Shown one piece after another: positions 37,115 through 48,820 of a DNA stretch of 64,000 nt (position 1 is the stretch's first letter; every line of letters starts with the position of its first letter). The position numbers and the translations under genes were made by a program. The notes under the pieces were generated by a model, which was not told where the DNA came from, searched no databases, and saw nothing but the letters and a program-made list of their open reading frames with translations. Origin of the DNA: Periconia sp. R9002 (Eukaryota > Ascomycota > Dothideomycetes > Pleosporales > Periconiaceae); assembly GCA_023627715.1 (NCBI GenBank), contig JAMAHW010000004.1:124001-188000 (forward strand). The letters run 5' to 3'.

Positions 37115-37271
37115 ACCCTTCACTTGACAGGCCTCAAGTATAACACTCGCTGACCGCCTCTTCGTTAAATTCACTTGGCACTTTACCAGACTTAAATTCC
37201 CGCCTCGAGACCTGGTATGACACTACGACCGCAACAATCCTCTGCCCGGTACCTGTATTGATACATACAAT

Positions 37272-39039
37272 ATGTTCCGTCGTGTTGAAGGCGGCTTGCC
37301 GCCGGACCCCGTCTATCCAGCAGACCTAGAAAAGTTGGGGTACGGTATCTTCGAACAGAAACGCATGGGTTTATGATCTGATCTGTCAATAGGTTCTTCG
37401 TGGATAACACCAATGCCGCCTGTCTCCGCAACATCGAGTACCCGGAGCTCCATTTCGATTTCCACCATACCAACAATCAGCGTCATAATGAAGTTCGCTC
37501 TGAGGCCATGCGTAGTAGGTACCTCGACTCGATGTCTTTTACGAAGCTAACCTCCGTCAAGACTGCATGCGCCAACTAGTTTCAGAGCGACTTTCAAACC
37601 TCGGTATCCATCCTCTCTACTTTCCCGACCTCACTTCTACCAAGCCGAAAGGCCCACATATTCCCATTCTCGCGCCTCGTGCGGACATTCTGAAGACGCG
37701 CAAGCGTGTAGTCGTCCTCATTGGGGACTCCGTCTTCTGCGACTTAGGTATCCTTGCCTACCGCGAGCTGCAGCGTGAGGGCGGCGTCAATGGAGGCTCT
37801 ATCATCAACTTTGTGAAGACGCTCATTACCCGCTTTGATTCCGATCCCGATTTCAAAGAACGATTGTCCAAGGACAACGCCAGGGTTTCAGATGATGAGC
37901 ACATCCCAGGTCTTGTTGTCATGAACCTCGCGCAACTACTCTACTCGCACAAATTCAATACCGCTTTGACAATCCGTGGTTGGGAGGCCATGCCCCGTAA
38001 ATCCTTATTCCACGACGTAATCGCAATTCACGAGGTGGAGAATCGGGTTGAAGGCCATCGTACGGAGCAACAACACATCAAGACAGTTTTTGACCGGGTG
38101 ATCAAGAACGAGAACTTTGTGGCACCGGATGCAGAGATCTATGTCATTGCCATCGAGCGCGGCGCTTCAAACATGGTGCGAGTCCTGATGGAATCTTTCG
38201 AGGACTATGGGGCTCGCATCACAGCTATGGCTATGATCAACAATTTTGAGATTGGCAAGGAGCAACTGCATGACCCAAAGGTGAAAGCTTTCCTGCACCA
38301 GCGATCGAGGGAGTGGAAGATATCAGACGATCTATCAAATGGCCCGTCCCAACTGATCGACCTTCCAGAAGATTACACATCACATCCTGCGGGAATACAC
38401 CAGGAGGATTCCCAAGCTCTCTGTCCCACTTTCCACGGCGGCGACACAAGCGTGCCCGAGTGCATCTTTACACAAACCTCGGTGCAGAATGCCATCCTGG
38501 ACTTCTTCGACGAGGTGGCAAAGGACCCCAAAGCGTATCGCAACCCGTCCTTTGAGGAGCTCACTAATGTCCCGCAACCTACACCTCAGCAGCCGCAATC
38601 GTTCTTTGCGCGCCGCGATCCAGATGCAATCAAACTTGACATTGATGATGCTGTGCCCTCCGACGACATGCTCACCCCTGAGCAAAGCGCCCTGAAGGAT
38701 GCCAGAGCCGCCCTTGAAGTCATGAAGCACGCGCTCGAATGCACACCTTCTACTACCCCCACTCTCCAGGACAGCCGCGAGCGACTGGCAAAACGCATTT
38801 CGGAGAAGGAGGAGGAGATTCGGGAGCAGGAGAGGAATTTGCTTGCTGCGGGTGGACTAGGGGCGGGCGCTGGACAGGATGTAAGGGAGGATGGCGGATG
38901 GTTACCGATCCAAGAGGTGGGAGGCGGTCCCCCGATGGACTTTGCAGGCGTCCAAGTGGACAGTGAGCTTGTTAAAGGGGCTGGATGCGTGGCTACGGTT
39001 GAGGAGGAGCTGGCAAAGCTGGGGTTAGGAGATGAGTGA
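37272..39039 (+). CDS. Arb2-domain protein
   Basis: 555 residues from exons 37272-37339, 37393-37514 and 37562-39039; introns of 53 and 47 nt. Family features seen: N-terminus MFRRVEGGLPPDPVYPADLE, then NNQRHNEVRSEAMRNCMRQ, PHIPILAPRADILKTRKR, VVVLIGDSVFCDLGILAYRE, GGSIINFVKTLI, LVVMNLAQLLYSHK, and AEIYVIAIERGASNMVRVL. This is the alpha/beta-hydrolase-like Arb2 domain, named after S. pombe Arb2 of the ARC complex that holds Argonaute and duplex siRNA; the same domain sits at the end of Hda1-type deacetylases. The usual catalytic triad is not evident. The last 150 residues are charged with a coiled-coil part (about 420-455). A function in heterochromatin or RNA silencing is inferred from the domain name; many fungal members are uncharacterised. 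Confidence 0.82.
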
Positions 39040-39361
39040 GAGGGTGGCTATACGAATGCTAGGAGCGAGGTCAACGTTTCTGGCAGCACAGTGCATGGAA
39101 AGAAAAATGGATAGATCTCATTTCCTTTACTTCTCTCCTCAGCGCTTCGCGGGGAGACCTTATGCCTTTCATGAGGCCCACTTGAAGACCCATGAATGAG
39201 CAAAGCTGGGGGGAATCAAGCCAGAACGCCAGCCAAATGCATCATGTTTTTTTTTGTGTGAAACCCGTCCCGTGAATGAATTATATGTCCGTCCTTTCGG
39301 TCCTCTCCCCTCCCCTCCCCCGCACCCCCTTATTTCTCTATCCATCTGTCTCCTCAGACCT
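39040..39361. other. Convergent 3' flanks
   Basis: Short region between the ends of the Arb2-domain gene and the PDCD5-like gene, with a T-run near 39247 and a C/T-rich stretch from 39300. No gene is recognised. Confidence 0.45.
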
Positions 39362-39871
39362 TCACCTTCCCCCCCACACATCCTTCAACAAATCCTCCAA
39401 ATCGTCATCATCATCCAACCCCCCTCCACCCCTCCGATTCACCACAATCCGACTCTCCTCCTTCTCCTGCTGCTCAGCAACCGCGCCCAGCAGATCCTTC
39501 AACTGATCCTCGGTGACTTTGGCGCGCAGCTGATTCGTGCGCGCCAGCATAATCAGACGGTTCTCGACGTCCGTGGCTCGCGATTCCTTGACGAGGCGGA
39601 TGCGGCCGAGGCGGTCGGCGGCGTCGGGCGTCAGGATCTGTTGCAGGATGGCGGCGCGTTGTTCGGCTTCGCGCTGGGCGCGGGAGGCTTCTTGGTCGCC
39701 GCCGGCTGAGGAGGGGTTTTGAGAGGACGGAGAGGCGCTGGATTGTTGGCGGAGTTGGGCGAGGCGGGCTTTGCGGATCTGGGAGGGGTTAGGAGGGGGT
39801 TGAGTTTGGGAGCTATGGGAGGGGAGGGAGGTGGTTGGTATACGTACCTCTTCAAGGTCCGCGTCCGCCAT
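39362..39871 (-). CDS. PDCD5/TFAR19-like protein
   Basis: Small helical protein of the PDCD5 (dsDNA-binding, TFAR19) family, 146 residues from exons 39871-39848 (24 nt) and 39778-39362; the intron of 69 nt is pyrimidine-rich. Landmarks: MADADLEE then IRKARLAQLRQQ; QREAEQRAAILQQILTP; ADRLGRIRLVKESRATDVEN; IMLARTNQLRAKVTEDQL; and an acidic C-terminal tail. The yeast homologue (Ymr074c) and archaeal relatives bind nucleic acids or chaperonin-linked partners; in animals the protein is tied to apoptosis. The Ala/Ser-rich loop after LRQQ is longer than usual, as is common in filamentous fungi. Confidence 0.92.
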   Translation of the reverse strand: MADADLEEVRIPTTSLPSHSSQTQPPPNPSQIRKARLAQLRQQSSASPSSQNPSSAGGDQEASRAQREAEQRAAILQQILTPDAADRLGRIRLVKESRATDVENRLIMLARTNQLRAKVTEDQLKDLLGAVAEQQEKEESRIVVNRRGGGGLDDDDDLEDLLKDVWGGR

Positions 39872-41596
39872 GGTGGTCGTGGTTGTGATGGTGGATTGTT
39901 ATGTGTGTATGAAGGAGTGGGCGTGCAAAGCACGTGCAGTTGGACTGGGTCACGAAATTCCAAGATGTGATGTACGGTACGTGCCTTGTGTGTAGACGTT
40001 TCTGTGTGAGGTTAGGTGTAGTGGGGGTGGGGTATGTTTTTCGGGGCCTGGAGGCAACTACGGCCTTCCCTGCAGTCTTGCAGTCACAGTGTTACATGGG
40101 TGCGATGTACCTTTTTGTAGACAGTAGAACATGGTCGTGTTTCTGTGTCTTCCAAAATATATAGGTTTTCCATGTATTGTGTTGAATTGGATGTTCTGAT
40201 ACTCGCCATTACACCAAGAAAAAAGGCACTGTATGTATTGTGCGTGGAATTGATGCCAAGTCAGTGGTCAATGTACTCAGCAGGGTGATGATGACCCCTC
40301 CTCGCTCCCCGCCACGGCTAAGTAAGCTGACGATACACTATGTAGGCAGACAGACAGCGGTGCGAGCCGAACCATGGGCGTAGGCAGTGTACTGTACGTG
40401 TGGGCTGAGACAGACCGGAGTGTAAGACCCATTGGCAATATTGGCCTAGATCCGGATCCAATAGAAGACATATTGATTATTGATGGAATAGATTACTCCA
40501 GCGCGAGGGGTAACTATTGAGCTTGGGGGCTGTGTCTCTGGTACATTGATTGCACTGCAGACTGCACATGCAGCAAAGGCCGAGCCGAGTGGCCTCACAG
40601 TTGAGCTGGGTGGAGTGAGTGGTGCATGTTCGGAGAGCGATGCTCGCTCGGTACAACTCCGTTACATGACGACTCCTCAAAGTACGGAACACGCCTCGGT
40701 ACAGTTGCCAACAAGTCACGGGCAGAACAGGGTGGACTGGGTCCGCGTGCGGGGTGAAAAGCCGCAGCGTAATCATGCATCATGGTTAACGGGCCAAAAG
40801 AAGCAAACTTTAAGAAGCTGGCGTGGTTGGGGACTTGGTGACAAGGAGATAAGCGCCTCAGGGTTTCAAGTGGGAAGAAAGAGGAAAGGATGCGACAGAA
40901 ACACGGGCCAAGGGAGCAATGTTTGATTCGTCATGCCAATGCACTCAGGCAGTGAAACAAGGGCGCGCTGGTTGCGAGATGAACCACCACGACGTGCGAT
41001 GTGCGATGGTGATGATGCTGTTGTGGTGTTGTTGAGACGGTTACTAGAGTAGTGGTCAGAGGCGTGAGATGGAAAGCAGGGCAGGCAGGGCAAAGGGCTG
41101 CAGGGAAGGACCGGGCAGCGGAAGGGAAGGAAGCATGGGCAAAAAGAGGAAGGAAGGGGTGGGGGCTGCTAGTTCATCGATAATCTACCAGGCCTCTAGC
41201 CCAGTTGCGACTGTGAGCGGCGGCGCAGGTGCACTTGCCTCGCCTTCCACTGCCCGGCTTTGTTGTTCATCTATCCACCTACCTACCTACCTACACCACC
41301 CATCCTCTTCCCTCTCTTCCCATCCCATCTCCTCCTCTCCCTCACCAAAGGCGTTGCGAGCGTGCGTCCCCGTCTCCACCTCCAATTGCCCCCAATGTGC
41401 TGGTCGTGTTGAATCCTGCCGGGCCCGCTGCTCTCTGTCGTCTGCCGTCTTCCCTCGTCTTCCGCCTTGTCCTGCCTGCAGTGTGCACTGCACTGCGTCT
41501 TGCGTCACTCCTTTGTCTGCGCCCACACCTCACACCCTAACCACTGCTGGCTGCCCTTCGCCCACTCTTGCTTCGAATTGGCCTTCGTAAATAATC
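39872..41596. other. Long divergent intergenic region upstream of SEC2
   Basis: 1.7 kb between divergent starts of the PDCD5-like gene and SEC2. GC-moderate with C/T-rich stretches in the last 350 bases, fitting a long SEC2 leader. Open frames at 41069-41590 are low-complexity and lack any motif. A GCACGTGC site occurs at about 39928. Confidence 0.45.
41277..41294. repeat. ACCT tetranucleotide run
   Basis: Four and a half tandem copies of ACCT in the probable SEC2 leader. Confidence 0.8.
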
Positions 41597-43868
41597 ATGT
41601 CCGAGTAAGTCGATCCTCAACCTTTTCATGGTTACCTCCATCCAGTAGTGGATGAGCAATGCTCAGATTTTGTCACACCCATCACCCTGGTCAAACGCAA
41701 TCAAATCCTTGTGTATCATGTCGCAAGCCCCAACATACTGACTTTGATCTCTAGATTTGTCTACGCGGCCCCTTGGCTGCACCTCAAGACAGACTCGGGC
41801 ACACCCAATGATACACCCATCGGCACCCCGTCTCGTCCGCCCCTGTCCAAAATGCGCTCATCGACCTTGAGCACGCCGTCCAAGACCGTGACCAAATCCG
41901 TCTCCACACCCCAGCTCAACAGAGCGGCACAAGACCACCCCGACGCCGAGGTCATGAACACGATCCCAGATCCTCGCGTTGCCACGCCCCAACTCACCAT
42001 TTCACGCAACAACTCGACCGATTCCGACATGCACCCCGATCTCAGTGAAGAAGTTGCGACTTTGAGCACAAAACTCATCAACGCCATCAACCACCAAACC
42101 AATCTGGACGACGTCCTCCAACAGACTCGCCACGAACGAGACGCCGCACAAGAAAAATTATCCAAGGTGGAACTGCGATTGCGCGTGCACGAGGAGAAAA
42201 TGTTCAAAGGCCTGGTGGTGGACAAGGTTATTTTCGACAAGATGGAGCGGCAGATGCGTATGGAGCTGGACGAGGAAAGGAAACGGCGGGCTGCTGCCGA
42301 AGTCGCCAAAAGGAAGACGGACGCCGAGGTGGAGCAGCTGACGGCTGCGTTGTTCGAAGAAGCCAACGATGTGAGTCAACGCCAGCCAAATCTTCAAAGG
42401 TATCCCAGCTAACAAGGTGGCACAGATGGTAGCTGCCGCCCGGAAAGAGACGGAAGCATCTGAAAAGCGCAACGAACAACTTAAGCAACAACTCAAGGAT
42501 GCGGAAACACTGCAGCTTTCTCTCCAAGAACAGCTTCAGGATCTCAAAGCCGTCATGGAGAAAATGAGCACACATGGCGATGACGAAAGCAACACACTCG
42601 CAACAACCACGGCACCCTCAACGCCTGGCATACTACCGGCCGACAAGATGAGCAAGCTCTTTGACGCCGCCACTCCTAATACTCCAGGAACCGACGAAAT
42701 CACCCCAGAACATCCTCTGCACTTTTCGCATCTGATCCGACCAGTTCTCCGTTCCGATATCACTGGTTTCAAAGAGTTCCAAGACATGCTCAGAGTAAAC
42801 GCTCGCTCTACACCACCTAGCCGTGTATCTAGTGGAAGTTACGGTAGTTTGAACGCCCTAGGACTTGGATCGCTCACCAACAACTCAACCAGCTCTCTTC
42901 CCTCGATCAAAATGCATGGTTCTGTCGGCGCTACGAGTGGGCGCGATTCTCCCGCACCTGCGCCATTGACCAACTTGAAGGATGAAAAGTTCTACAAGCG
43001 GGCTCTTTCCGAAGACATCGAGCCTACTCTCCGCCTTGATATCGCCCCTGGACTTTCCTGGATGGCCCGTCGCAGTGTACTGAGCAGCATCACCGCTGCT
43101 ACCCTGGTAGTGGAACCCAGTCCTCCCCCTCCCAAGTTCCGTGGTCCTGTTTTTGCTTGCTCCCTTTGCGGGGAGGCTAGGAAAGGCGATGTGTACACGA
43201 GGAAGTTTCGATTCAGGACCTCGGAGACGGACGAGACCCGACACCCTCTGTGCGACTACTGTCTTGGCCGCGTACGCTCAACATGCGACTATGTAAGCTT
43301 CCTGAGAATGGTTGCAGCTGGCCATTGGAGAGCAGACACCGAAGATGAGAGACAGGCAGCCTGGGAAGAAAGTGTGCGTCTTCGCGAAAGAATGTTTTGG
43401 TCCAGAATTGGAGGTGGTGTTGTCCCGTCCTTTGTGCATATTCGTGAAAGTCCACGCAGCCCGACATTCAGCAACGCACCATCGAAAGTGGACAGTGCCC
43501 GGAAGAGTGAAGAAAGTCAGGTTTCTGACAAACCTCTTGACTCCGCTGTTGACATGAGCGAGCCTCCGAAGCAAAATGGCGAGGAAGATCCGTTCCAATC
43601 CACAATCGAGAACCCGAAGAAACGAGTATCCATCGGGAAAATAATTATTTCGGATGACTCAAAGGCGACTGAGATCCTGACAAAAGAGGATGAAGAGAAG
43701 ATCGAAAAGCAGGCAGAAGCACAGCTACAGGAAGAAGTGCGCAAATCCCTCGATGCCAAATCATCTGCAAGCAAGCCAGAGACGATCCCGCTCCCCGAAT
43801 CAGCACCTCCGTCGCCTTCTCCGAAAGAGGAGAGATTGAGTTTGACAATCCCGGGTTCTTTTACGTGA
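41597..43868 (+). CDS. SEC2: Sec2-type guanine nucleotide exchange factor (Rab GEF)
   Basis: Exchange factor for the exocytic Rab Sec4, acting on secretory vesicles heading to the growing tip. 688 residues. Exon 1 is only 8 nt (41597-41604, ATG TCC GA); then a 150-nt intron, exon 2 41755-42370, a 55-nt intron and exon 3 42426-43868. Residues about 105-255 form one long coiled coil. The Sec2p hallmark EQLTAALFEEANDMVAAARK is formed only after splicing of intron 2 and is the Sec4-binding part. Further on is a conserved cysteine block (CSLCGEARKG... CDYCLGRVRSTCDYVSF) found in filamentous-fungal Sec2. The C-terminus is charged and Ser-rich, with likely phosphorylation and coil segments. The first exon is the weakest part: the next in-frame Met lies within exon 2 well inside the protein, so a short first exon is needed. 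Confidence 0.88.
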
Positions 43869-44740
43869 GCAATACACCAATGATTGCATCAAACACCATG
43901 TTTTCCGTTCCAGTCGGCATATTAGCATACATTTCAAACCGACCTTCACTTAATACTAGTAAACACGATCGACCGACTACCAACATTTAATACCTGGCAT
44001 TTCATTTGCCAACGCTACTACCATTTACGATATTTTTAGGGTTCCGGATCATCGTCATCAACATCATCAGCATATCTAAAAGGGGTTGGGTTTTCCTTGG
44101 ATTTCCTTTGTTGGTGTTATTCTGCTTCGTCCTTGCTTTTTGTACAGTACGATACCAGGGGCCTCGTGGGTTTTGGGTTTGGGGCCGTCCACAATCGTTG
44201 TTTCGTGATTTCCTTCTCTTCTGTACTATATTATTTTCGCAGGCACTCGCGCTTCAGGGATGGGATCAGCAGCATTTGGGTAAAGAGTTGGGCCAGTTGG
44301 CTGGTTGGATCGGATCGGATTGGGTTGGACGTCTGGTTTCCCTCATAGAAGAAGACCCGAAGCGGGTTGTTCAATAGCTAGATACATAATGGTTACTTGC
44401 CTCTCTGTTGAGGCAGGCTAATACATTGAGTTATGACTTCAGATCTTATTCATGTCCTAGACTATTCCTCGCATGTCTCGCCCACGTTGCTTTCTGATGT
44501 ACAAATCAACGCCAACTCGTGGCTGTCGAGCGTACGTTGGTCTAATCCATCGTCTGCAGATGGACCTTTCCCAGAGCAGGATCATCTACGCTTATGAGGC
44601 TGCATGCAGAAAATCAAGGGCAGTTTTGCGCTCGTCTGAGACTTCTAATGAGCTTTATGCCTGCAATATTCCATGCTCGTCGAACAGCAAGATGTCAAAT
44701 CCTTCTCTTATCCAGATTCCCTTCCCCTCCCTGCTTCACC
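43869..44740. other. Convergent 3' flanks
   Basis: 870 bases between the ends of SEC2 and the LRP1 gene. Short frames (44006-44377, 44473-44844) show no family features. Nothing recognised. Confidence 0.45.
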
Positions 44741-45802
44741 TCACCTCCTCCCACCCTTCCGCTTCTTCGCCTCAGCCGCCGCCGCCGCCTCCTTCTCCTT
44801 ATTTTTCTTGGCCTCGGCAAACGAGCCATCCAGCAACGCGCTGAACGTCTGACTGTGCGACTTGGGTACGCGCTGCTGCGTCTCCGTCTTGCTCGTCAGA
44901 CCCTGCGCAGGGTCCTTCTTGGCCGGGAGGATCGTCTGCTCTTCTGCGTCTCCCTCGCCGCCCTTGGCCCGCTCGAGACGCTTCGCTAGTTTCTTTGCGC
45001 GCCGCTCGGCTTTGCGTTCGGCTTTTGCGGCGGCTTTGTCTTCGGCGGCGATGGAGCGGGATTTTCTCTTTTTGCTGGTGTCGGTGGTTGTGGTGGGGTT
45101 GTGCGTGGAGGGTGTTGTTGATGTCGGTGCTGGTGCGGAAGTACCGTAGAAGGCTTCGTTCTCGCTGTCGACGTGGTCCTCTTCTTCTTCTTCTGCCTCG
45201 TCCGGGTCCTTCTTTTCCTCCACCTCGTCCTCGTCTTCGGACGACGCTTGATCCCGCATCTCCACATCCCCCGCACCCGCGCTTTCCTTCCTCATGCGCG
45301 CTTGCGCCGCCAATTCCGCCTGTCTTCTCTCTTCGTCCTCCTGGTTGAACTTCTTATTCAGCATCGCAGCCTTCGCCGACGCCCTCGCGCGCTCCTTGGC
45401 AATCTGCTCCGCCCGCTCGCGATCGTACCTGTCGTTGCCCGCCAACCCATGCTTGATGAACCGCGCGGCCGCATCCTTGTCGAGTTTGGACTTTGGCTGC
45501 TGCTGCTGCTCGCCTCCGCCTTCGGCCTGCTTCACTTTGGCGAAGTAGGTTTTCAGGCGCGCGAGTTCGGGGAAGACGGCGTGGGATTTTGCGTCCGCGC
45601 CGGACGCTTGTAAGGTGTTGAAGAGGAGGGATTCGATGGCGTAGGCGGTGAGGATGTTGAGTTTGGCTTTATCGAGGAGGGGGAGCGTTGAGGTGGTTGT
45701 GCGGAGGGGTGCTTTGAGGAGTGGGCTTAGGGCTGTGGTGAGGTCGTCGATGTTGGCTGTGTAGTCTTCGAGGAGCTCGGGGAGGTCGGTTGGGGGGTCC
45801 AT
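44741..45802 (-). CDS. LRP1: Exosome cofactor Lrp1/Rrp47 (C1D, Sas10/Utp3 family)
   Basis: Intronless, 353 residues. Lrp1/Rrp47 (C1D in animals) stabilises Rrp6 and feeds structured RNAs such as 5.8S, snoRNA and snRNA precursors to the nuclear exosome. The N-terminal 115 residues form the Sas10/C1D helical domain (LPELLEDYTANIDDLTTAL, then DKAKLNILTAYAIESLLFNT), followed by YFAKVKQAE and DKDAAARFIKHGL. The C-terminal two thirds are acidic (a Glu-rich run near 190-225) and then strongly basic (KKRKSR, KAERKAERRAKKLAKRL), ending KKRKGGRR, as expected for nucleolar RNA binding. Fungal members are longer than the yeast protein (184) owing to this tail. Confidence 0.9.
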   Translation of the reverse strand: MDPPTDLPELLEDYTANIDDLTTALSPLLKAPLRTTTSTLPLLDKAKLNILTAYAIESLLFNTLQASGADAKSHAVFPELARLKTYFAKVKQAEGGGEQQQQPKSKLDKDAAARFIKHGLAGNDRYDRERAEQIAKERARASAKAAMLNKKFNQEDEERRQAELAAQARMRKESAGAGDVEMRDQASSEDEDEVEEKKDPDEAEEEEEDHVDSENEAFYGTSAPAPTSTTPSTHNPTTTTDTSKKRKSRSIAAEDKAAAKAERKAERRAKKLAKRLERAKGGEGDAEEQTILPAKKDPAQGLTSKTETQQRVPKSHSQTFSALLDGSFAEAKKNKEKEAAAAAEAKKRKGGRR

Positions 45803-46248
45803 GGTTCTTGTTTCTTGTCGTCTATGGTTTTTTATTGCAGAGAAGTATTTCGCGGCGACCTCTCAGGTTTTTTTTCGTAGTATCGGAGGCAGCCTTTGGG
45901 GCTTGCTTTGGTGTTTTGTGTGGAGGTGGAAAAGTGGTGTAGTCAAGTTTGAGAAATTCACTTTCTTCCCTCGGCGGCGGGACGGGAGAGTCCGAGCTTT
46001 CTTCCGCGCTAGCTAGCATTCCTCACGCGTCGCAACGTCAATCCATCATTTCTTTATTCTGAAGAACGACAATCGCAACTTGATCGCCTAGTAGCGCTTT
46101 TCTAATCTCCGCAGAGAGACAATCATACTGAAGTGTCTCTTGTGGTTTGTATATATGTGCTAATAATATATAAAGCTTTCACCCTGTCTTTCTTCTCTCC
46201 TTCACAATTTCTCCCCAGGCTTCGGCCTCGGATACCACATATCATAGC
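45803..46248. other. Divergent promoter between LRP1 and PAN5 genes
   Basis: About 450 bases between divergent starts; AT-rich at 46140-46180. No motif is assigned. Confidence 0.45.
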
Positions 46249-47846
46249 ATGCAGCTCCGGTAGCAAGTGCACCGGCCGGGTGGCCTTTTTTCAAACGAGT
46301 GCGACGAGGAAGAGCTGGTTGGCTCATCCCGAGAGTACGGATCCCGTGGCGAAGCAGGGCATTCAGTAGGGCTACTCAGAAGTCTGCACCATGTGAATGG
46401 AAAGCTAACTACAGCAGCACATTAGAGCAGGACGAAACCCAGACCCCAGAAAGCGATTCCACGAAACCCGGAGGCAATTCGGCCGAATTCTACCGCGCGC
46501 AGCATGTCACGAATAGACGAATCCATGTGTTAGGGATGGGCAATGTGGGCAAGTTTATGGCGCATTCGTTGCGAGGAATCACCCCAAATCCGCCGCCTGT
46601 GACGCTCATATTCCACAAGAGGGAGTATCTCAACGAGTGGGAACAGTCCCTGAAGAGGTTGCATGTGACCACGGATGGAGATACCGAATATCACGACGGG
46701 TTCGATGTGGAGCTGTCTTATCCCACCATCAGATACATGGGAAAGGAAATTGAGAATCTTCCACGTCTTCCAACGTGGAGTGGGCAATCAGAAGAGCCGA
46801 TTGACTCGCTCATCGTATGCACCAAGGCGACGCAGGTTCTGCAGTCTTTGTCGCCGATCAAACATCGTCTGCACCCCGAATCTGTCATACTCTTCCTCCA
46901 GAATGGCATGGGCACTGTCGAGGAGGTCAACAAAGAGATTTTCCCGGATCCAGCTACCAGACCCCACTATATGCTTGGAATCAACTCTCATGGTCTGCGT
47001 GCCACGAGGGATTCTTTCACCACTGTTCATTCTGGATCCGGAGCGATAGCACTCGGAATCCTACCACACGAGAGGGATCGTGAGCCTGCACCGTATGCTC
47101 CTGCTCCCAAGTACGCACCCACGAGGAATCATGCACCAACAACGCCCAAAACCCCAGCGAATCCAGCCCCAGGCACACCAGAAGCTACTTCTGCTTCATT
47201 CAAATGGTCCTCTTATCACCGGTATCTTCTCCGAACTCTCCTCCGAACACCTGTGCTTGGAGCAACTGCGTTCTCACCCCCAGACTTGCTTCAAATGCAG
47301 CTCGAGAAGCTCGCTGTGAACTGCATCATCAACCCTCTCACCGTCATGCTAGACGTCCGCAACGGAGCCATCCTCTACAACTACTCCCTAACCAGAGTGA
47401 TGCGGCTCCTCCTTTCCGAAATCTCCCTCGTCATCCGCTCGCTCCCGGAGCTTCAATACATCCCCAACGTCGAACAGCGCTTCGACCCAGGCCGCCTCGA
47501 AACAATCGTCATCGGCATCGCCAACGCGACAAAAGACAACGTCTCCAGTATGCTCGCAGATGTACGAGCGGGCCAGAAGACGGAGATCGACTACATCAAT
47601 GGCTGGATTGTACAAAGGGGCGAAGAGCTGGGGATCAAGTGTTTCATGAATTACATGTTGCTGCACTTGGTCGAAGGCAAAGGTCGCATGATTCAGTTGG
47701 AAACGGGCGAGGGTGTGCCGTTTGTGAATGGGCCGAGTGGAGGAGGGGACTTGATGGTGGATGATGATGCGATAGCTATGGAGGAAGACCGCTTGCAGGT
47801 ATCGGAAGAGGGTGGTAGCGAGGGGAATGGTGATGGGAAATCGTAA
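46249..47846 (+). CDS. PAN5: 2-dehydropantoate 2-reductase (ketopantoate reductase)
   Basis: NADPH-dependent enzyme of pantothenate and coenzyme A synthesis, making pantoate from ketopantoate. The main frame has no in-frame ATG before the Rossmann fold. A start at 46249 works if an 11-nt exon (ATG CAG CTC CG) is joined over a 107-nt intron (46260-46366) to 46367-47846, giving 496 residues; this start is tentative. Seen: the dinucleotide motif LGMGNVGKFMAH, SLIVCTKATQV, FLQNGMGTVEEV, GINSHGLRATRD, then a Pro-rich insert, and the C-terminal ApbA domain with catalytic Lys in EKLAVNCIINPLTVML followed by NGA. The acidic C-terminal extension is not part of the catalytic fold. The insert of Pro/Ala repeats (about 240-280) is a fungal elaboration. 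Confidence 0.88.
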
Positions 47847-48163
47847 ATAATAAACATGTTAGGTCCATGCAAGAAATGAGAATTGGATCATGGGTGAGTT
47901 GCGGTCGCTACTCATGTGTCACAACTCGATGAAAATACGTTGTTCGAGGTAATTCGCAAAATCTGCTACGTTCGTTCGTTGCGGCCTCCTGATACTCTAC
48001 TTCCAGATTGTCTGTCTGGAACATCTTCGACAAAAGTAAAACTTCAAAATAAGTAGTGAATAAGCCGCCTGGCTTGGTTTCGTAATATATGGCAGGCAAT
48101 TGTTCGCCAAAACACATCCATCCTAGAGGTAAGACTGTGATATATTGAATAGTTCTGCAGTAT

Positions 48164-48390
48164 GCTTACATGCCGGCCACAATATTAGCTATATATAGCT
48201 AGGGAGTTTCACAGTACATCATCAGTGTGTTAATATCCCACTCCATGGGGTCTCGTAGTAAAAAAAAAACGATGTCGTACCTGGGTGGTTTAAGATGCTT
48301 ATATTGCAGTCACAATATTAGCGCTATGTAGCCAGGAAGGTTACAGCACATGGTCAGTGTCTTCATATACCGCCACATGTCGTATCTCAG
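48164..48390. repeat. Imperfect direct repeat, two ~95-bp copies
   Basis: Copies at about 48164-48258 and 48297-48390, spaced by 133 bases. Both share CACAATATTAGC (48178-48189 and 48311-48322), then a TA-rich stretch, CAGTACAT/CAGCACAT, TCAGTGT and a GTCTCGTA/GTCGTATC end, with many scattered differences. They look like an old local duplication; no terminal inverted repeats are seen. Confidence 0.65.
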
Positions 48391-48650
48391 TACATAACAA
48401 ACGTCTCTGTGCCCGGGGATTCAAAACAAGCCGGCGGATCATGGGAGGGGATTGGAAACCGGGGGATCGATCATATATACCATTTTCATTCAAGCCATTG
48501 TTTCATTTTTGTTGAATCCTTGGTTTTTCTCCTGTATTGTCGTACGTACAATTTCCTGTACGCCTAGTCCCTCAAAGCTTCATGCATAAAGGAGGGAGAG
48601 CCCGGTGGTTGCAGGAGATAATTGAAAGCAACAACTCCGCAGTCCATATA

Positions 48651-48680
48651 CCCAGCCCAGCCCAGCCCAGCCCAGCCCAG
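48651..48680. repeat. CCCAG pentamer microsatellite, six copies
   Basis: Six perfect tandem copies of CCCAG. Confidence 0.95.
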
Positions 48681-48820
48681 CTTTTCTCCATACAAAACTT
48701 CGTATACATCGTGTTCAGCTCTTCTCTTCCCCTCCCTCCCAACCTTTTTTTTAATGCTGATGATCTTGCCGTTTAAAAGTGTTTAAAGCTTACTGGCTTC
48801 TGCAAGAATGCCATCCTGCT

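Larger units (their letters stand above)
36715..37271. other. Intergenic with palindromes, upstream of Arb2-domain gene
   Basis: It holds the 3' flank of the S14 gene and the promoter of the Arb2-domain gene. Two perfect palindromes (36869-36896 and 36896-36913) and a TCAC repeat are listed separately; a TCACGTGAC E-box-like site lies at about 36955. Confidence 0.5.
47847..48820. other. Convergent 3' flanks with repeats
   Basis: Almost 1 kb, AT-rich. It holds an imperfect ~95-bp direct repeat (48164-48258 and 48297-48390) and a CCCAG pentamer run, listed separately. No gene is recognised. Confidence 0.5.
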
